Of a stretch of DNA of 64,000 nucleotides, positions 48,289-60,686 are shown in pieces. The DNA comes from Serratia sp. DD3. Lineage in GTDB: Bacteria > Pseudomonadota > Gammaproteobacteria > Enterobacterales > Enterobacteriaceae. The DNA lies in contig NZ_AYKS02000123.1 in assembly GCF_000496755.2 (NCBI RefSeq), positions 124,001 through 188,000 of the forward strand. Reading direction: 5' to 3'. The notes under the pieces are model-generated. The model was not told the DNA's origin. It made no database searches and saw only the letters and a list, made by a program, of their open reading frames with translations. The position numbers and the translations under genes were made by a program. Each line of letters begins with the position of its first letter. Position 1 is the first letter of the stretch.

Positions 48289-49584
48289 ATGAGCAGTTCT
48301 GTAACTCGCCGTACTATTATTATTCACGGGATAGGCTGGCTGCTGTTGCTGGCCCCCCTTTTTTTCCTCACCTATGGTCAGGTAAACCAGTTTACCGCTG
48401 GCAGGGGTGATGTGGGCAGCCTGGTGTTTGACTGGGAGAAGCATATTCCCTTTATTCCGCTGACCATAATTCCCTATTGGAGCCTTGATATATTCTACGG
48501 GTTGTCGCTATTTATCTGTACAACACTCAGTGAACAGCGACGCTTGGTCTACCGGTTAGCATTAGCCCCTCTGGTGGCCTGTATCGGTTTTTTACTCTTT
48601 CCGCTGAAATTTTCCTTCACCAGACCGCCAATTTCTGGTGCTGCCGGTTGGTTGTTCGAACAATTGGAGCAATTTGATTTACCCTATAATCAATCACCTT
48701 CTCTGCATATTATTTTTTGCTGGTTACTCTGGCGCCACTTCAGCCGCCACCTTGGCGGCCACGGGCACCGGATTTTTACCGCATGGTTTCTGCTTATCGC
48801 ACTCTCCGTTGTGACGACTTGGCAGCACCATTTCATCGACGTTATCACTGGGTTGATCGCGGGTATGGTGATTGACTGGCTGGTACCAGAACAGGGGCAA
48901 TGGCGTTGGCAGCGCCCAGATAGCCGCCGCTGGAAATTAACCAGACGCTATTTGTTCGGTTCACTCATAGCCATAGCAGCAAGTTTTTATCTGCCGTGGC
49001 TGTGGTGGCCAGCCATAGCGTTGATGATTGTCACGCTGGGATATGCCGGGTTTGGCGTCACCGTGTTGCAAAAAAATGAACAAGGAAAACTCACCCCTGC
49101 CGCCTACTGGTTACTGATGCCCTGGCGGTTGGGGATGTTTATTTCTCTACGCTATTACACCCGCCGTTTGCCTGCGGTTAGCCCGCTCACGGATGAGGTG
49201 TTCCTGGGCTCTTACCCCCGTAACCAGCCATTACAACGGGCAGTGTTGGATGTTACCAGTGAGTTTCCCCGAGCGCGCAACATAACCGGAGTCGCCTATT
49301 ATTGTGTACCGATGTTGGATTTGGTCAACCCGCAAGCGAGCCAACTCCGTGAGGCGGTTCTCATGCTGGAACAGTTGCAGCGTACACAAGGTAGCGTGCT
49401 TATCCATTGTGCATTAGGCTTGTCACGCAGTGCTTTAGTGGCAGCCGCCTGGCTACTCTATAAACAACCGTCACTCACGGTAATGGAAGCCGTCGCCTAT
49501 ATTCGGCAGAAGCGGCCGCAGGTAGTCTTAAACGCTCAACATCTGGAGCTGTTAGAACAATGGCGAATGAACATCAGGAAATAA
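48289..49584 (+). CDS. ynbD: YnbD, PAP2-like membrane phosphatase fused to a dual-specificity phosphatase
   Basis: A 431-residue protein (E. coli 430). The N-terminal membrane part has about six helices with PAP2-like motifs: KFSFTRPP, NQSPSLHIIF and the catalytic-type HHFIDVITG. The C-terminal soluble domain (about 285-431) is a dual-specificity phosphatase with the P-loop VLIHCALGLSRSALV (HCX5R). It could dephosphorylate a lipid phosphate made by YnbA, as PTPMT1 does for phosphatidylglycerol phosphate. I chose ATG 48289, just after the ynbC stop; the upstream in-frame start lies within ynbC. Confidence 0.9.
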   Translation: MSSSVTRRTIIIHGIGWLLLLAPLFFLTYGQVNQFTAGRGDVGSLVFDWEKHIPFIPLTIIPYWSLDIFYGLSLFICTTLSEQRRLVYRLALAPLVACIGFLLFPLKFSFTRPPISGAAGWLFEQLEQFDLPYNQSPSLHIIFCWLLWRHFSRHLGGHGHRIFTAWFLLIALSVVTTWQHHFIDVITGLIAGMVIDWLVPEQGQWRWQRPDSRRWKLTRRYLFGSLIAIAASFYLPWLWWPAIALMIVTLGYAGFGVTVLQKNEQGKLTPAAYWLLMPWRLGMFISLRYYTRRLPAVSPLTDEVFLGSYPRNQPLQRAVLDVTSEFPRARNITGVAYYCVPMLDLVNPQASQLREAVLMLEQLQRTQGSVLIHCALGLSRSALVAAAWLLYKQPSLTVMEAVAYIRQKRPQVVLNAQHLELLEQWRMNIRK

Positions 49585-49967
49585 CAGCAACCGAACAACT
49601 AACCACCGTGTTGCTTGAACGAACTCTGCTGAGCTGGCGTTTTTTGCTGTTGATGGTGGTACCACCATTACTATGGGTTATTTTTGCTGCATCACCCGGA
49701 TTGATGCGGGCAGGGGTGTCGTTGCTGAGTGGTGTATGTATTTATGGCTGCTGGCGCCTATGGTTGGATGTCGGTTATTTAACACAGTTCAACGAGGCGC
49801 AGAATCAACAAGCCGGGAAAGCGCTGGCATTGATTTGGCAACGGCAACGGTTAACCCAACTGACATTCCCGCAACGTCAACATGGTGCGTTATGCCAACT
49901 CAAGCGCACCATGTTAATCACGGCGTTATTGTGGGTTCTCTGGTTGTTCGCTTTGATTCTCTACTGA
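49560..49967 (+). CDS. Small membrane protein at the end of the ynb operon
   Basis: A 135-residue protein with hydrophobic segments at about 27-48, 50-70 and 112-134, and a soluble loop rich in glutamine and arginine (about 75-108). It overlaps the end of ynbD by 25 bp and is therefore translated with it. I do not recognise the family. It may be an accessory subunit for the lipid enzymes. Confidence 0.7.
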   Translation: MANEHQEITATEQLTTVLLERTLLSWRFLLLMVVPPLLWVIFAASPGLMRAGVSLLSGVCIYGCWRLWLDVGYLTQFNEAQNQQAGKALALIWQRQRLTQLTFPQRQHGALCQLKRTMLITALLWVLWLFALILY

Positions 49968-50020
49968 ACGTTGGCTAAGTAGTGAACCCTGTAAGCATTG
50001 CTGGGTGAATCTATTAACCA

Positions 50021-50068
50021 TAGGCAACAACAGACAACTACAGGCCTTAAATAATCGGCTGTTGCCTA
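50021..50068. terminator. Possible hairpin after the ynb operon
   Basis: TAGGCAACA (50021-50029) and TGTTGCCTA (50060-50068) are inverted copies with a 30-nt loop. No T-run follows. It lies between the ynb operon and the FKBP gene. Confidence 0.3.
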
Positions 50069-50177
50069 ACGTTTCTCTGTGATAACAAAGATTAATTTTT
50101 ACCCGGTGCTTTTATAAAAAATTTTCACCCGCTATTCTGTTAATCATTACTCATTTAGACAAGCCAAAGGTATTCCT

Positions 50178-51515
50178 ATGTCTTTTCGTCTCACGACCCA
50201 AAAGGTGCTGTTTGCGAGTTCGCTGATTATGTCAGGTTATGTACTCACCGCCAACGCAGAAGATCCGGCAACCACAGTACAAACACCTCCCTCAGTACCA
50301 TCAGCAACGCTGCCAGCATCGACAGACGGAGCTCCCTCTGCACAAACAACAAACAACACTAAAGCAGCAGAGGCAGAACCCGCAGCCACCCCCACGTCAA
50401 CAGGCCCAAGCCTAACTGAACAGCCTAAAATGTCGAATGAAAAAGAGACAGATGAAAAAGAGACAAAACAAGAGGTAAAAGAGAACCTGGCGACTTCAAC
50501 TAATGTGAATGCGGCGACACCAGAAAGTACGACCACGCCAGAAAATATCACTACGCCGAAAAATATAACTTCACCAGAAAATATAACTACGCCACAACAA
50601 AAAGAGACAGTGGCTGTTCCAACCGAAACAACAGCAACCGAAACAACGACAGCAGAAACAACAGAAGACACCAAAACACCCGATGTAGCGCCTGCGGCAA
50701 AGCCATCACCCGCCTTTCCATCCATAACTGAGCAACCAAAAGAGTTGGATAAAAAAGAGATACAAGCGGGTGAAGCCGCTGCAACTAGCGCGAGTTCGGC
50801 AACAGCAGAAAGTACATCCGTGTCTGAGAATATTGCGACAGCAGAAAAAAAAGAGGCCGTGACGACTACGCCAACAGTAGCAAAAGAATTTAAATTAGAT
50901 AGCGAAGAGCAAAAACGTGCTTATGCCAGTGGTATCGCATTAGGGCACTATATTGAAGCGCAAATTGCTCAACAAAAAGAACTCCATATAACGCTTGATA
51001 AAAATATAATGTTAGCGGGTGTCGCTGATGCCTTCAACAATCAGGAAAAAATGAGTGAGAAAGAAGTACGCGACACGTTACTCATTCTTGACGAGCAGAT
51101 AAACGTCTTAGCAGAAGATAAAAATAATAAAAGAATTGCTGCAGATAAAACCTGGATGGAGCAATTTGCACAGCGTGAAGGGGTCAAGAAAAACAAACAA
51201 GGGTTGCTTTACTTGATAATCAATAAAGGGAGCGGTCCAGCACTGCAAAGTACCGATGTTGTTGAGTTAAGTTTTAAAGGTACCTTGATTGATGGCACTG
51301 TGGTTGATGGCCCTAAAGTTGATAACTCGTACCAAGTATTTAAAGTAGATAATATACCGCCACTGCTGCGTGATAGCGTGAAACTTATTCGTAAAGGGGG
51401 AGAGATTCAGGTCGCGATCCCACCTTCAGCGATAAAAGTTCCGGATGGATCTAAAAAACCTGAGTTTGTGGTTATCTACACTATTTCTGTTATTGATGTA
51501 AATAAACCGCAATAG
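50178..51515 (+). CDS. Periplasmic FKBP-type protein with long T/P/A/E-rich linker
   Basis: A 445-residue exported protein. The signal peptide is residues 1-27 (cleavage ANA-EDP). Residues 28-236 are low-complexity T/P/A/E/K sequence with repeats such as ENITTPKNITSPENITTP, and two copies of a module SLTEQPK/SITEQPK followed by acidic-basic runs. From about 237 an FKBP_N dimerisation-like helical domain (SEEQKRAYASGIALGHYIE) leads to an FKBP_C domain (LSFKGTLIDGTVVDG). The FKBP active-site residues seen in FkpA (the VIPGW tryptophan and the AYG tyrosine) are not conserved, so isomerase activity is doubtful and a chaperone role is more likely. Confidence 0.8.
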   Translation: MSFRLTTQKVLFASSLIMSGYVLTANAEDPATTVQTPPSVPSATLPASTDGAPSAQTTNNTKAAEAEPAATPTSTGPSLTEQPKMSNEKETDEKETKQEVKENLATSTNVNAATPESTTTPENITTPKNITSPENITTPQQKETVAVPTETTATETTTAETTEDTKTPDVAPAAKPSPAFPSITEQPKELDKKEIQAGEAAATSASSATAESTSVSENIATAEKKEAVTTTPTVAKEFKLDSEEQKRAYASGIALGHYIEAQIAQQKELHITLDKNIMLAGVADAFNNQEKMSEKEVRDTLLILDEQINVLAEDKNNKRIAADKTWMEQFAQREGVKKNKQGLLYLIINKGSGPALQSTDVVELSFKGTLIDGTVVDGPKVDNSYQVFKVDNIPPLLRDSVKLIRKGGEIQVAIPPSAIKVPDGSKKPEFVVIYTISVIDVNKPQ

Positions 51516-51524
51516 CGATTTATC

Positions 51525-51551
51525 CCCCAGCAGTTATTCGAACTGCTGGGG
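51525..51551 (+). terminator. Hairpin after the FKBP gene
   Basis: Perfect 11-bp stem CCCCAGCAGTT (51525-51535) and AACTGCTGGGG (51541-51551) with a 5-nt loop, 10 bp after the stop. No strong T-run follows. Confidence 0.6.
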
Positions 51552-51614
51552 TTAGTGATTACCAGATTCTGCGCGATCCCTACGTTTTAATCTTCAAGTT
51601 CACGCAACTGTTAT

Positions 51615-51917
51615 TCAAATTGGAGCACGATCGATCTGCGTCAAAGCTTGGTTAATGGCAAATATCTTTCCATTAACCTGGGGAATACCAAAATTGCGAA
51701 GCCGCTCGCTATGCATCGCCAGATAGGCCTCAGCACTGGAAATATTGGCGAACAAGTAGATGCCACCCGCTTCTTGGGTGGCCTGGTTTTCAGTCCAGAT
51801 CTTCCAAATCAACCCCGGTTCTTCGGCAATAGAGTGGGCTAACCCCTCCATCGCTTGCGCCATTTCCTGCCCCCAAGGGCCATGGTAGGGAAAATCAACT
51901 TGCAGTATGTAGCTCAT
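51615..51917 (-). CDS. YdhR-type putative monooxygenase
   Basis: A 100-residue protein of the YdhR family (dimeric ferredoxin-like alpha+beta barrel). It has the conserved blocks LQVDFPYHGPWG, EEPGLIWKIWTEN, EAGGIYLFANISSAEAYL and INQALTQI. E. coli YdhR is a structural relative of small monooxygenases; its substrate is unknown. I chose ATG 51917, which has AAGGAG 7 nt upstream. A start six codons upstream overlaps that ribosome-binding site. It stands alone, convergent with the FKBP gene. Confidence 0.88.
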   Translation of the reverse strand: MSYILQVDFPYHGPWGQEMAQAMEGLAHSIAEEPGLIWKIWTENQATQEAGGIYLFANISSAEAYLAMHSERLRNFGIPQVNGKIFAINQALTQIDRAPI

Positions 51918-51990
51918 AAAAAACTCCTTTTTCATTGCATTATCAGTGAAGAATAATGCGTTCTGATAAACATCACTTGAGCTTAATCAT

Positions 51991-52027
51991 AAAAAAATCC
52001 GGTTTGCCTTTGGGGCATAACCGGATT
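51991..52027 (-). terminator. Rho-independent terminator of glmUS
   Basis: On the minus strand AATCCGGTT and AACCGGATT form a 9-bp stem followed by a long T-run (complement of A51991-51997). It lies 43 bp beyond the glmS stop. Confidence 0.9.
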
Positions 52028-52069
52028 TATTCAGTTCACAACTTTATGGTCATCCTGCAACTAAAATGA

Positions 52070-53899
52070 TTACTCAACAGTAACCGATTTCGCCAGGTTG
52101 CGCGGCTGATCCACATCTGTACCTTTAATCAATGCCACATGATAGGACAACAGTTGTAGCGGAACCGTGTAGAAGATTGGCGCGACAATTTCTTCAACAT
52201 GAGGCAATGGGATAATGGTCATGCCTTCACTACTGACAAAACCGGCATCCTGATCGGCGAACACATAAAGCTGACCGCCACGCGCACGGACCTCTTCAAT
52301 GTTGGATTTGAGTTTTTCCAGCAATTCATTGTTTGGCGCCACCACAATCACAGGCATATCCGCATCGATCAACGCTAATGGACCGTGCTTCAGTTCACCG
52401 GCAGCATAGGCTTCCGCATGAATATAGGAGATCTCTTTCAGCTTAAGCGCACCCTCCATGGCGATCGGGTATTGATCACCACGGCCTAAAAACAGGGCGT
52501 GATTTTTGTCAGAGAAACCTTCTGCCAATGCCTCAATTTTTTTGTCCAGCGACAGCATCTGTTCTATACGCGCAGGCAACGCTTGCAAACCATGCACAAT
52601 CTCATGCTCTACGCTCTCTGGCATCCCCTTCAGATGGCCAATACGCGCCACCAGCATCAACAACACCGCAAGCTGGGTGGTAAAGGCTTTGGTGGATGCC
52701 ACACCGATTTCAACGCCTGCTTTCGTCATCAGCGCCAGATCGGATTCACGAACCAGAGAAGAACCTGCCACATTACACACCGCCAAAGAACCCAGATATC
52801 CCAGTTCTTTAGACAGGCGTAGAGCCGCCAATGTATCAGCGGTTTCACCGGATTGGGACAGGGTAATCAGTAAGCTACCTGGGCGCACCGCAGATTTGCG
52901 GTAGCGGAATTCGGAGGCGATCTCTACATCGCAAGAGACACCGGCCAGCGACTCGAACCAATAACGCGCTACCATACCCGAATGATAAGAAGTGCCACAG
53001 GCAATAATCTGTACATGCTGTACTTTTGCCAGCAATTCATCACTCTTTGGCCCTAATTCACTCAGATTGATCTGCCCATGGCTAAAACGCCCTTCCAGGG
53101 TGTTTTTCAATGCCATTGGCTGCTCAAAAATCTCTTTCTGCATGTAATGACGATATATGCCTTTGTCACCGGCATCGTATTGCACCTGAGATTCAATCTC
53201 CGGGCGCTTAATTTCATCACCTTGTTTATCAAAAATAGTGACAGTACGGCGAGTCACAGCCACTACATCTCCCTCTTCCAGGAAGATAAAACGGCGGGTT
53301 ACCGGTAGCAATGCCAGTTGGTCGGAAGCAATAAAGTTCTCGCCAACACCAAGGCCAATGACCAATGGGCTACCAGAACGGGCAGCAATCAACTCGCTGG
53401 GGTCACGGCTATCCATCACCACCATGCCATAAGCACCACGCAACTGTGGGATCACCCGCTGAACCACTTCACATAGTGTCCCACCCAGTTTCTGCTCCCA
53501 ATGAACCAAGTGAGTAATCACTTCAGTATCGGTTTCAGAGCTGAAATGGTAACCACGCTCAATCAATAATTCACGCAACGGTTCGTGGTTTTCAATAATG
53601 CCGTTATGCACTACGGTGATGTAATCTGATACATGAGGATGCGCATTCGCTTCTGATGGTTCACCGTGGGTAGCCCAACGGGTGTGAGCAATACCGGTTC
53701 CCCCATGCAGAGGATGTTGGTTTGCTGCTTCCGCCAGTTTTTGTACTTTGCCGACACGACGCAAACGGCTGACATGACCTTCGCTATCCACTACCGCCAA
53801 GCCAGCAGAGTCATATCCACGGTATTCCAAACGACGTAAACCTTCTAACAGAATTTCTGCTATATCGCGCTGCGCTACTGCACCTACAATTCCACACAT
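52070..53899 (-). CDS. glmS: Glutamine-fructose-6-phosphate aminotransferase GlmS
   Basis: First enzyme of the hexosamine pathway: it makes glucosamine 6-phosphate from fructose 6-phosphate and glutamine for peptidoglycan and LPS. It has 609 residues as in E. coli. The N-terminal glutaminase domain begins with the catalytic cysteine ([10 protein letters not shown]). Two SIS domains carry [16 protein letters not shown] and [15 protein letters not shown] [19 protein letters not shown], and the chain ends KSVTVE. It is downstream of glmU. A leader hairpin suggests GlmZ/GlmY control as in other enterobacteria. Confidence 0.98.
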   Translation of the reverse strand: MCGIVGAVAQRDIAEILLEGLRRLEYRGYDSAGLAVVDSEGHVSRLRRVGKVQKLAEAANQHPLHGGTGIAHTRWATHGEPSEANAHPHVSDYITVVHNGIIENHEPLRELLIERGYHFSSETDTEVITHLVHWEQKLGGTLCEVVQRVIPQLRGAYGMVVMDSRDPSELIAARSGSPLVIGLGVGENFIASDQLALLPVTRRFIFLEEGDVVAVTRRTVTIFDKQGDEIKRPEIESQVQYDAGDKGIYRHYMQKEIFEQPMALKNTLEGRFSHGQINLSELGPKSDELLAKVQHVQIIACGTSYHSGMVARYWFESLAGVSCDVEIASEFRYRKSAVRPGSLLITLSQSGETADTLAALRLSKELGYLGSLAVCNVAGSSLVRESDLALMTKAGVEIGVASTKAFTTQLAVLLMLVARIGHLKGMPESVEHEIVHGLQALPARIEQMLSLDKKIEALAEGFSDKNHALFLGRGDQYPIAMEGALKLKEISYIHAEAYAAGELKHGPLALIDADMPVIVVAPNNELLEKLKSNIEEVRARGGQLYVFADQDAGFVSSEGMTIIPLPHVEEIVAPIFYTVPLQLLSYHVALIKGTDVDQPRNLAKSVTVE

Positions 53900-53916
53900 A
53901 TTTTGTATTCCTGATT

Positions 53917-53936
53917 AAGTGCCTTTCAGGGCACTT
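53917..53936 (-). promoter_or_regulatory. Hairpin upstream of the glmS ribosome-binding site
   Basis: AAGTGCC and GGCACTT form a 7-bp stem (6-nt loop) a few nucleotides before the AGGAA of glmS. In E. coli a leader stem-loop masks the glmS ribosome-binding site until the small RNA GlmZ pairs with it; this hairpin is at the right place. The pairing with GlmZ cannot be tested here. Confidence 0.5.
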
Positions 53937-54086
53937 GCGATGCCTTGACCTGATTTTGCCGGTTTTTTACCGTGCGCCCCGAGCCTGTAGATGGTGGGGT
54001 TATTATGTTTTGTACTGACCTCTGTAGAAGAGCCCAATACAAAACACACTGGTTAATCGGTACTGATTTATCCACTCAGTCACACT

Positions 54087-54124
54087 CGCCTGAATGCTAA
54101 CAATATAAGGTTGGCATTCAGGCG
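54087..54124 (-). terminator. Intercistronic hairpin between glmU and glmS
   Basis: CGCCTGAATGC (54087-54097) and GCATTCAGGCG (54114-54124) form a perfect 11-bp stem 28 bp beyond the glmU stop, without a T-run on the minus strand. It may protect the 3' end of glmU message after processing. Confidence 0.55.
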
Positions 54125-54151
54125 CGAGGTAGCCAGAAAAATAATGGTAAA

Positions 54152-55522
54152 TTACTTTTTCTTCACCGGGCGTTGCCACCCTTGAATATGCACCTGTTTG
54201 ACACGGCTGAGGACCAGTTCATCATCGGCGATATCACGAGTAACCGTAGTACCTGCAGCAATAGTGGCTCTTTTACCCACACAAACCGGCGCAACCAGTT
54301 GAGTATCCGACCCGACAAAAACACCATCACCAATGATAGTTTTATGCTTGTTAGCCCCGTCGTAATTACAGGTAATCGTTCCGGCGCCAATATTCACATC
54401 ATCACCGATTTCGGCATCGCCCAAATAGCTCAAATGACCCGCTTTAGAACCTTTACCCAAGCGTGCTTTTTTTATTTCCACAAAGTTGCCAACATGAGCA
54501 CCTTCAGCCAATTGTGCACCTGGGCGCAGTCGAGCAAATGGGCCAACCGTGCAAGCCGCTTTAAGCTCAGCATCTTCCAACACACTGTAAGGGCTGATTT
54601 CACAATCATCATCGATAACACAGTTTTTCAGCACACAACCACTACCAATTTTTACCCGATTACCCAGTTTGACCTTACCTTCAATAATCACATTGGTATC
54701 AATGGTAATATCACGGCCATGCTCCAACTCACCACGCAGATCAAAACGCGCGGGATCCAACAGCATTACACCCGCCAGCAACAGTTTTTCCGCTTGCTCA
54801 GCTTGATAGACACGTTCCAATTGTGACAATTGCAAACGGTTATTCACCCCTTCTACTTCACTCAGGCGGGCAGGGTGCACCGCTTCAATTTTGTTGCCCT
54901 CAGCATGCGCCAAAGCGATGATATCGGTGATATAGAACTCACCCTGAGCATTGTTGTTATTCAACATACCCAACCAGCGCTTAAGATCACCACCGCTAGC
55001 CACCAGAATCCCGGTGTTAATTTCATTAATCTGACGTTGTTGTTCGCTGGCATCTTTATGTTCAACAATACCAACGACTTCACCATTTTCACGCATGATA
55101 CGGCCATATCCGCTAGGATCCTCAAGCTTCACGGTCAGCAATCCAATCCCCCCTTGAGGTTTGGCTGCCAACAGGCGCGTCAAGGTTTCCACTGCAATCA
55201 GCGGTACATCGCCATACAACATCAACACATCTTCATCATCAGCAAAATGCGGTGCCGCTTGCTGCATGGCATGGCCAGTTCCTAACTGTTCTGCTTGTAA
55301 CACCCAATTTAGTGCATCGTTTTTTAAGGTGCTTTTCAGCAATTCACCACCGTGGCCATAAACCAGATGGACGTTTTTTGCGCCCAACTTCATGGCAGCA
55401 TCAATAACATGCTGCACCATAGGTTTACCCGCCAACGGATGTAATACTTTGGGAAGGTCAGAATACATGCGTGTTCCTTTGCCTGCGGCAAGGATAACCA
55501 CGCTCATTGCGCTGTTAGACAT
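54152..55522 (-). CDS. glmU: Bifunctional GlmU: glucosamine-1-phosphate acetyltransferase and UDP-GlcNAc pyrophosphorylase
   Basis: Makes UDP-N-acetylglucosamine in two steps; 456 residues as in E. coli. The N-terminal uridylyltransferase has [20 protein letters not shown]. The C-terminal left-handed beta-helix acetyltransferase domain begins about residue 250 with hexapeptide repeats, and has the active-site region [20 protein letters not shown] and [10 protein letters not shown]. It is upstream of glmS in one operon, directly after the atp operon terminator. Confidence 0.98.
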   Translation of the reverse strand: MSNSAMSVVILAAGKGTRMYSDLPKVLHPLAGKPMVQHVIDAAMKLGAKNVHLVYGHGGELLKSTLKNDALNWVLQAEQLGTGHAMQQAAPHFADDEDVLMLYGDVPLIAVETLTRLLAAKPQGGIGLLTVKLEDPSGYGRIMRENGEVVGIVEHKDASEQQRQINEINTGILVASGGDLKRWLGMLNNNNAQGEFYITDIIALAHAEGNKIEAVHPARLSEVEGVNNRLQLSQLERVYQAEQAEKLLLAGVMLLDPARFDLRGELEHGRDITIDTNVIIEGKVKLGNRVKIGSGCVLKNCVIDDDCEISPYSVLEDAELKAACTVGPFARLRPGAQLAEGAHVGNFVEIKKARLGKGSKAGHLSYLGDAEIGDDVNIGAGTITCNYDGANKHKTIIGDGVFVGSDTQLVAPVCVGKRATIAAGTTVTRDIADDELVLSRVKQVHIQGWQRPVKKK

Positions 55523-55754
55523 AAGTAACCTGATAACTCCATTTCGATGGACAAAAGTAAAACCGTTTACTGGCGGAATTACTACATATTTCTCTACAAA
55601 AATCTGAACGCTGTCAGAAGGCCTCTGACCTGACGCTAATTAAACCAAACCTATTTTACAACGAAAAAACTGTCGGCGATCAGAGACGTTTTTATTCCTC
55701 TGTAAGTAGCGATAGATAGCAATATCAGCCTGATTGAGCCGCTTATTTTAATAC

Positions 55755-55783
55755 AAAAAAAAAGCGACCATAAAGGCCGCTTT
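55755..55783 (-). terminator. Rho-independent terminator of the atp operon
   Basis: On the minus strand AAAGCGGCC and GGTCGCTTT form a stem with a 5-nt loop, followed by a long T-run (complement of A55755-55763). It lies 27 bp beyond the atpC stop. Confidence 0.9.
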
Positions 55784-55809
55784 CTGATTTCTGGATGTGG
55801 TGTACACCA

Positions 55810-56229
55810 TTACATCGCTTTTCTGGTGAGCTCGATAACACGCAATTTTGCAATCGCTTTCGCCAGTTCAGCGGAGGCCTGAGCATAGTCGACATCACCA
55901 TGAGAAGTACGGATGTGCTCTTCAGCTCTGCGCTTAGCTTCCAGCGCTCTCGCTTCGTCAAGATCCGATCCACGGATGGCTGTGTCTACCAGCACGGTGA
56001 CCATACTTGGCTGTACCTCAAGGATACCGCCAGATAAGTAGATAAACTCTTCTTCACCGAACTGTTTAACAATACGCACCATACCAGGCTTGATGGCAGT
56101 CAGCAGCGGCGCATGACCAGGGTAAATCCCCAGCTCACCTTCGCTACCAGTCACCTGGATTTTCTGTACCAGCCCGGAAAACATCTCTCTTTCCGCACTG
56201 ACCACATCCAGATGGTAAGTCATAGCCAT
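55810..56229 (-). CDS. atpC: ATP synthase epsilon subunit
   Basis: F1 central-stalk subunit of 139 residues, which couples rotation to catalysis and inhibits ATP hydrolysis. The N-terminal beta sandwich ([28 protein letters not shown] [19 protein letters not shown]) is followed by two C-terminal helices ([20 protein letters not shown]). It is the last gene of atpIBEFHAGDC. Confidence 0.98.
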   Translation of the reverse strand: MAMTYHLDVVSAEREMFSGLVQKIQVTGSEGELGIYPGHAPLLTAIKPGMVRIVKQFGEEEFIYLSGGILEVQPSMVTVLVDTAIRGSDLDEARALEAKRRAEEHIRTSHGDVDYAQASAELAKAIAKLRVIELTRKAM

Positions 56230-56249
56230 ATCAACCTCCTCTCAAGGCA

Positions 56250-58527
<2,278 letters not shown>

Positions 58528-58584
58528 CTCTGATTCTCCTCATTGCCAGCAACCTGCCATCATTCAACGACAGGTTGCTACGCG

Positions 58585-60126
58585 TTACCAGGACTGGGTT
58601 GCTTTAAAGGTATCGAGGATGCCTTTCAGCTTTCCTTCGATTTCGTCGTTATAAGCACCAGTTTGGTTGATGTGGTTCAGTAGTTCGGCATGCTCACGAT
58701 CAGCATAAGCAACCAGAGCCTCTTCGAAGCTCACAACTTTCGCGACTTCAACATCGTTCAGGTAGCCACGCTCGGCAGCAAACAACACCAGAGACTGCTG
58801 GGCAACAGACATTGGCGCATACTGTTTCTGCTTCAGCAACTCAGTAACTTTCTGGCCATGGCTGAGTTGTTTGCGTGTTGCGTCGTCCAGATCGGAAGCA
58901 AACTGAGAGAACGCAGCCAGTTCACGATACTGTGCCAGTGCGGTACGAATACCACCGGACAGTTTTTTAATGATCTTGGTCTGTGCTGCACCACCCACAC
59001 GGGATACTGAGATCCCCGGGTTAACTGCCGGACGAATACCGGAGTTAAACAGGTTGGATTCCAGGAAGATCTGACCATCGGTAATCGAAATTACGTTAGT
59101 CGGAACGAATGCAGAAACGTCACCCGCCTGAGTTTCAATAATAGGCAGCGCAGTCAGTGAACCGGTTTTCCCTTTAACTTCACCTTTGGTGAAAGCTTCA
59201 ACGTATTCCGCATTAACACGAGCTGCACGCTCCAACAAACGGGAGTGGAGGTAGAAAACATCACCAGGGTATGCTTCACGACCAGGTGGACGACGAAGCA
59301 ACAAGGAAATCTGGCGGTAAGCAACAGCTTGTTTAGACAAATCATCATAAACAATCAGTGCATCTTCACCACGGTCACGGAAATACTCACCCATTGCACA
59401 ACCGGCATACGGCGCCAAATATTGCAATGCGGCTGATTCAGATGCCGTAGCAACCACCACAATGGTGTTAGCCAGTGCACCGTGCTCTTCCAGTTTGCGT
59501 ACCACGTTAGAAATGGTAGATGCTTTCTGACCAATCGCCACGTAAACACATTTGATACCAGAATCGCGCTGGTTGATGATGGCATCAATAGCCAGTGCAG
59601 TTTTACCGGTTTGACGGTCACCGATCACCAACTCACGCTGACCGCGACCAATTGGAATCATGGCATCGACTGATTTATAACCAGTCTGTACCGGCTGATC
59701 AACCGACTGACGTTCGATAACGCCAGGGGCAATGGTTTCAACGGGAGAGAAGCCATCATTATCAACCGGGCCTTTACCATCAATAGGTTCGCCCAGGGTG
59801 TTAACTACACGCCCCAGCAAACCACGACCTACTGGCACTTCCAGGATACGACCGGTACATTTTACTTTCATGCCTTCGGCCAGATCCGTGTATGGCCCCA
59901 TGACCACCGCACCCACAGAGTCGCGCTCCAGGTTCAATGCAATGGCATAACGGTTACCCGGCAGTGCGATCATTTCGCCCTGCATAACTTCGGCCAAACC
60001 GTGTACACGGATGATCCCGTCACTGACGGAAACGATAGTACCTTCATTGTGAGCTTCGCTCACTACATTAAACTGAGCAATGCGCTGCTTGATCAGTTCG
60101 CTGATTTCGGTGGAATTCAGTTGCAT
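58585..60126 (-). CDS. atpA: ATP synthase alpha subunit
   Basis: Regulatory nucleotide-binding F1 subunit of 513 residues. It starts [20 protein letters not shown]; the P-loop is [13 protein letters not shown], and the arginine-finger region [13 protein letters not shown] is present. It forms the alpha3beta3 hexamer with AtpD. It starts 12 bp after atpH. Confidence 0.98.
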   Translation of the reverse strand: MQLNSTEISELIKQRIAQFNVVSEAHNEGTIVSVSDGIIRVHGLAEVMQGEMIALPGNRYAIALNLERDSVGAVVMGPYTDLAEGMKVKCTGRILEVPVGRGLLGRVVNTLGEPIDGKGPVDNDGFSPVETIAPGVIERQSVDQPVQTGYKSVDAMIPIGRGQRELVIGDRQTGKTALAIDAIINQRDSGIKCVYVAIGQKASTISNVVRKLEEHGALANTIVVVATASESAALQYLAPYAGCAMGEYFRDRGEDALIVYDDLSKQAVAYRQISLLLRRPPGREAYPGDVFYLHSRLLERAARVNAEYVEAFTKGEVKGKTGSLTALPIIETQAGDVSAFVPTNVISITDGQIFLESNLFNSGIRPAVNPGISVSRVGGAAQTKIIKKLSGGIRTALAQYRELAAFSQFASDLDDATRKQLSHGQKVTELLKQKQYAPMSVAQQSLVLFAAERGYLNDVEVAKVVSFEEALVAYADREHAELLNHINQTGAYNDEIEGKLKGILDTFKATQSW

Positions 60127-60138
60127 GCTCCAGTCCCC

Positions 60139-60672
60139 TTAAGACTGCAAGACGTCTGCCAGGCGTTCAAGACGACCGCGAACGCTGCCATCAATCACCA
60201 TATCACCGGCACGGATAATGACACCGGCCAGTACAGACTTGTCAATTTTGCAATTCAGCTTAACTTTGCGTGATAAACGTTTTTCCATCGCAGCGGCAAT
60301 CTTGGCCTGCTGTTCATCGTTCAGTGCGCTCGCAGAGAGCACGTCGACTTCGACGGTTGATTCCAGTGTGGCACGTAATGCAATAAACTGTTGCAGTACC
60401 GCAGGAAGAACCTGTAAACGCCTATTTTCGGCCATTACACGGATAAAGTTCTGGCCATGCTCATCGAACTCGTCACCACAAACCGCTATAAATGTTTTAG
60501 ATAGCGTATCGGGTGCGATATCACCGGAAAGCAGTTCTGCCATCTGTTCATTACCAGTAACAGCAGCAGCAAACGTCAGCATTTTCTGCCAGCGTTCTAT
60601 GCTTTGGTTCTCAACGGCAAAGTCAAAAGCTGCTTTGGCGTAGGGGCGAGCTACAGTAATAAATTCAGACAT
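60139..60672 (-). CDS. atpH: ATP synthase delta subunit
   Basis: Peripheral-stalk subunit of 177 residues linking F1 alpha to the b subunits. It starts [20 protein letters not shown], and the C-terminal region [20 protein letters not shown] is conserved. It lies 14 bp after atpF. Confidence 0.98.
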   Translation of the reverse strand: MSEFITVARPYAKAAFDFAVENQSIERWQKMLTFAAAVTGNEQMAELLSGDIAPDTLSKTFIAVCGDEFDEHGQNFIRVMAENRRLQVLPAVLQQFIALRATLESTVEVDVLSASALNDEQQAKIAAAMEKRLSRKVKLNCKIDKSVLAGVIIRAGDMVIDGSVRGRLERLADVLQS

Positions 60673-60686
60673 CAGCCCCTCCCTCC

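Noticed and set aside
50530..50600. Short near-repeats that might suggest a CRISPR-like array
   Set aside because: The units are in frame, encode ENITTP-type residues, vary in length and have no unique spacers; they are coding low-complexity repeats.
50237..50725. 162-codon minus-strand frame opposite the FKBP linker, rich in V and S
   Set aside because: A by-product of the T/P/A-rich repeats on the plus strand; no ribosome-binding site.
54173..54826. 217-codon plus-strand frame opposite glmU
   Set aside because: Antisense to the hexapeptide-repeat region, whose periodic codons keep the opposite strand open.
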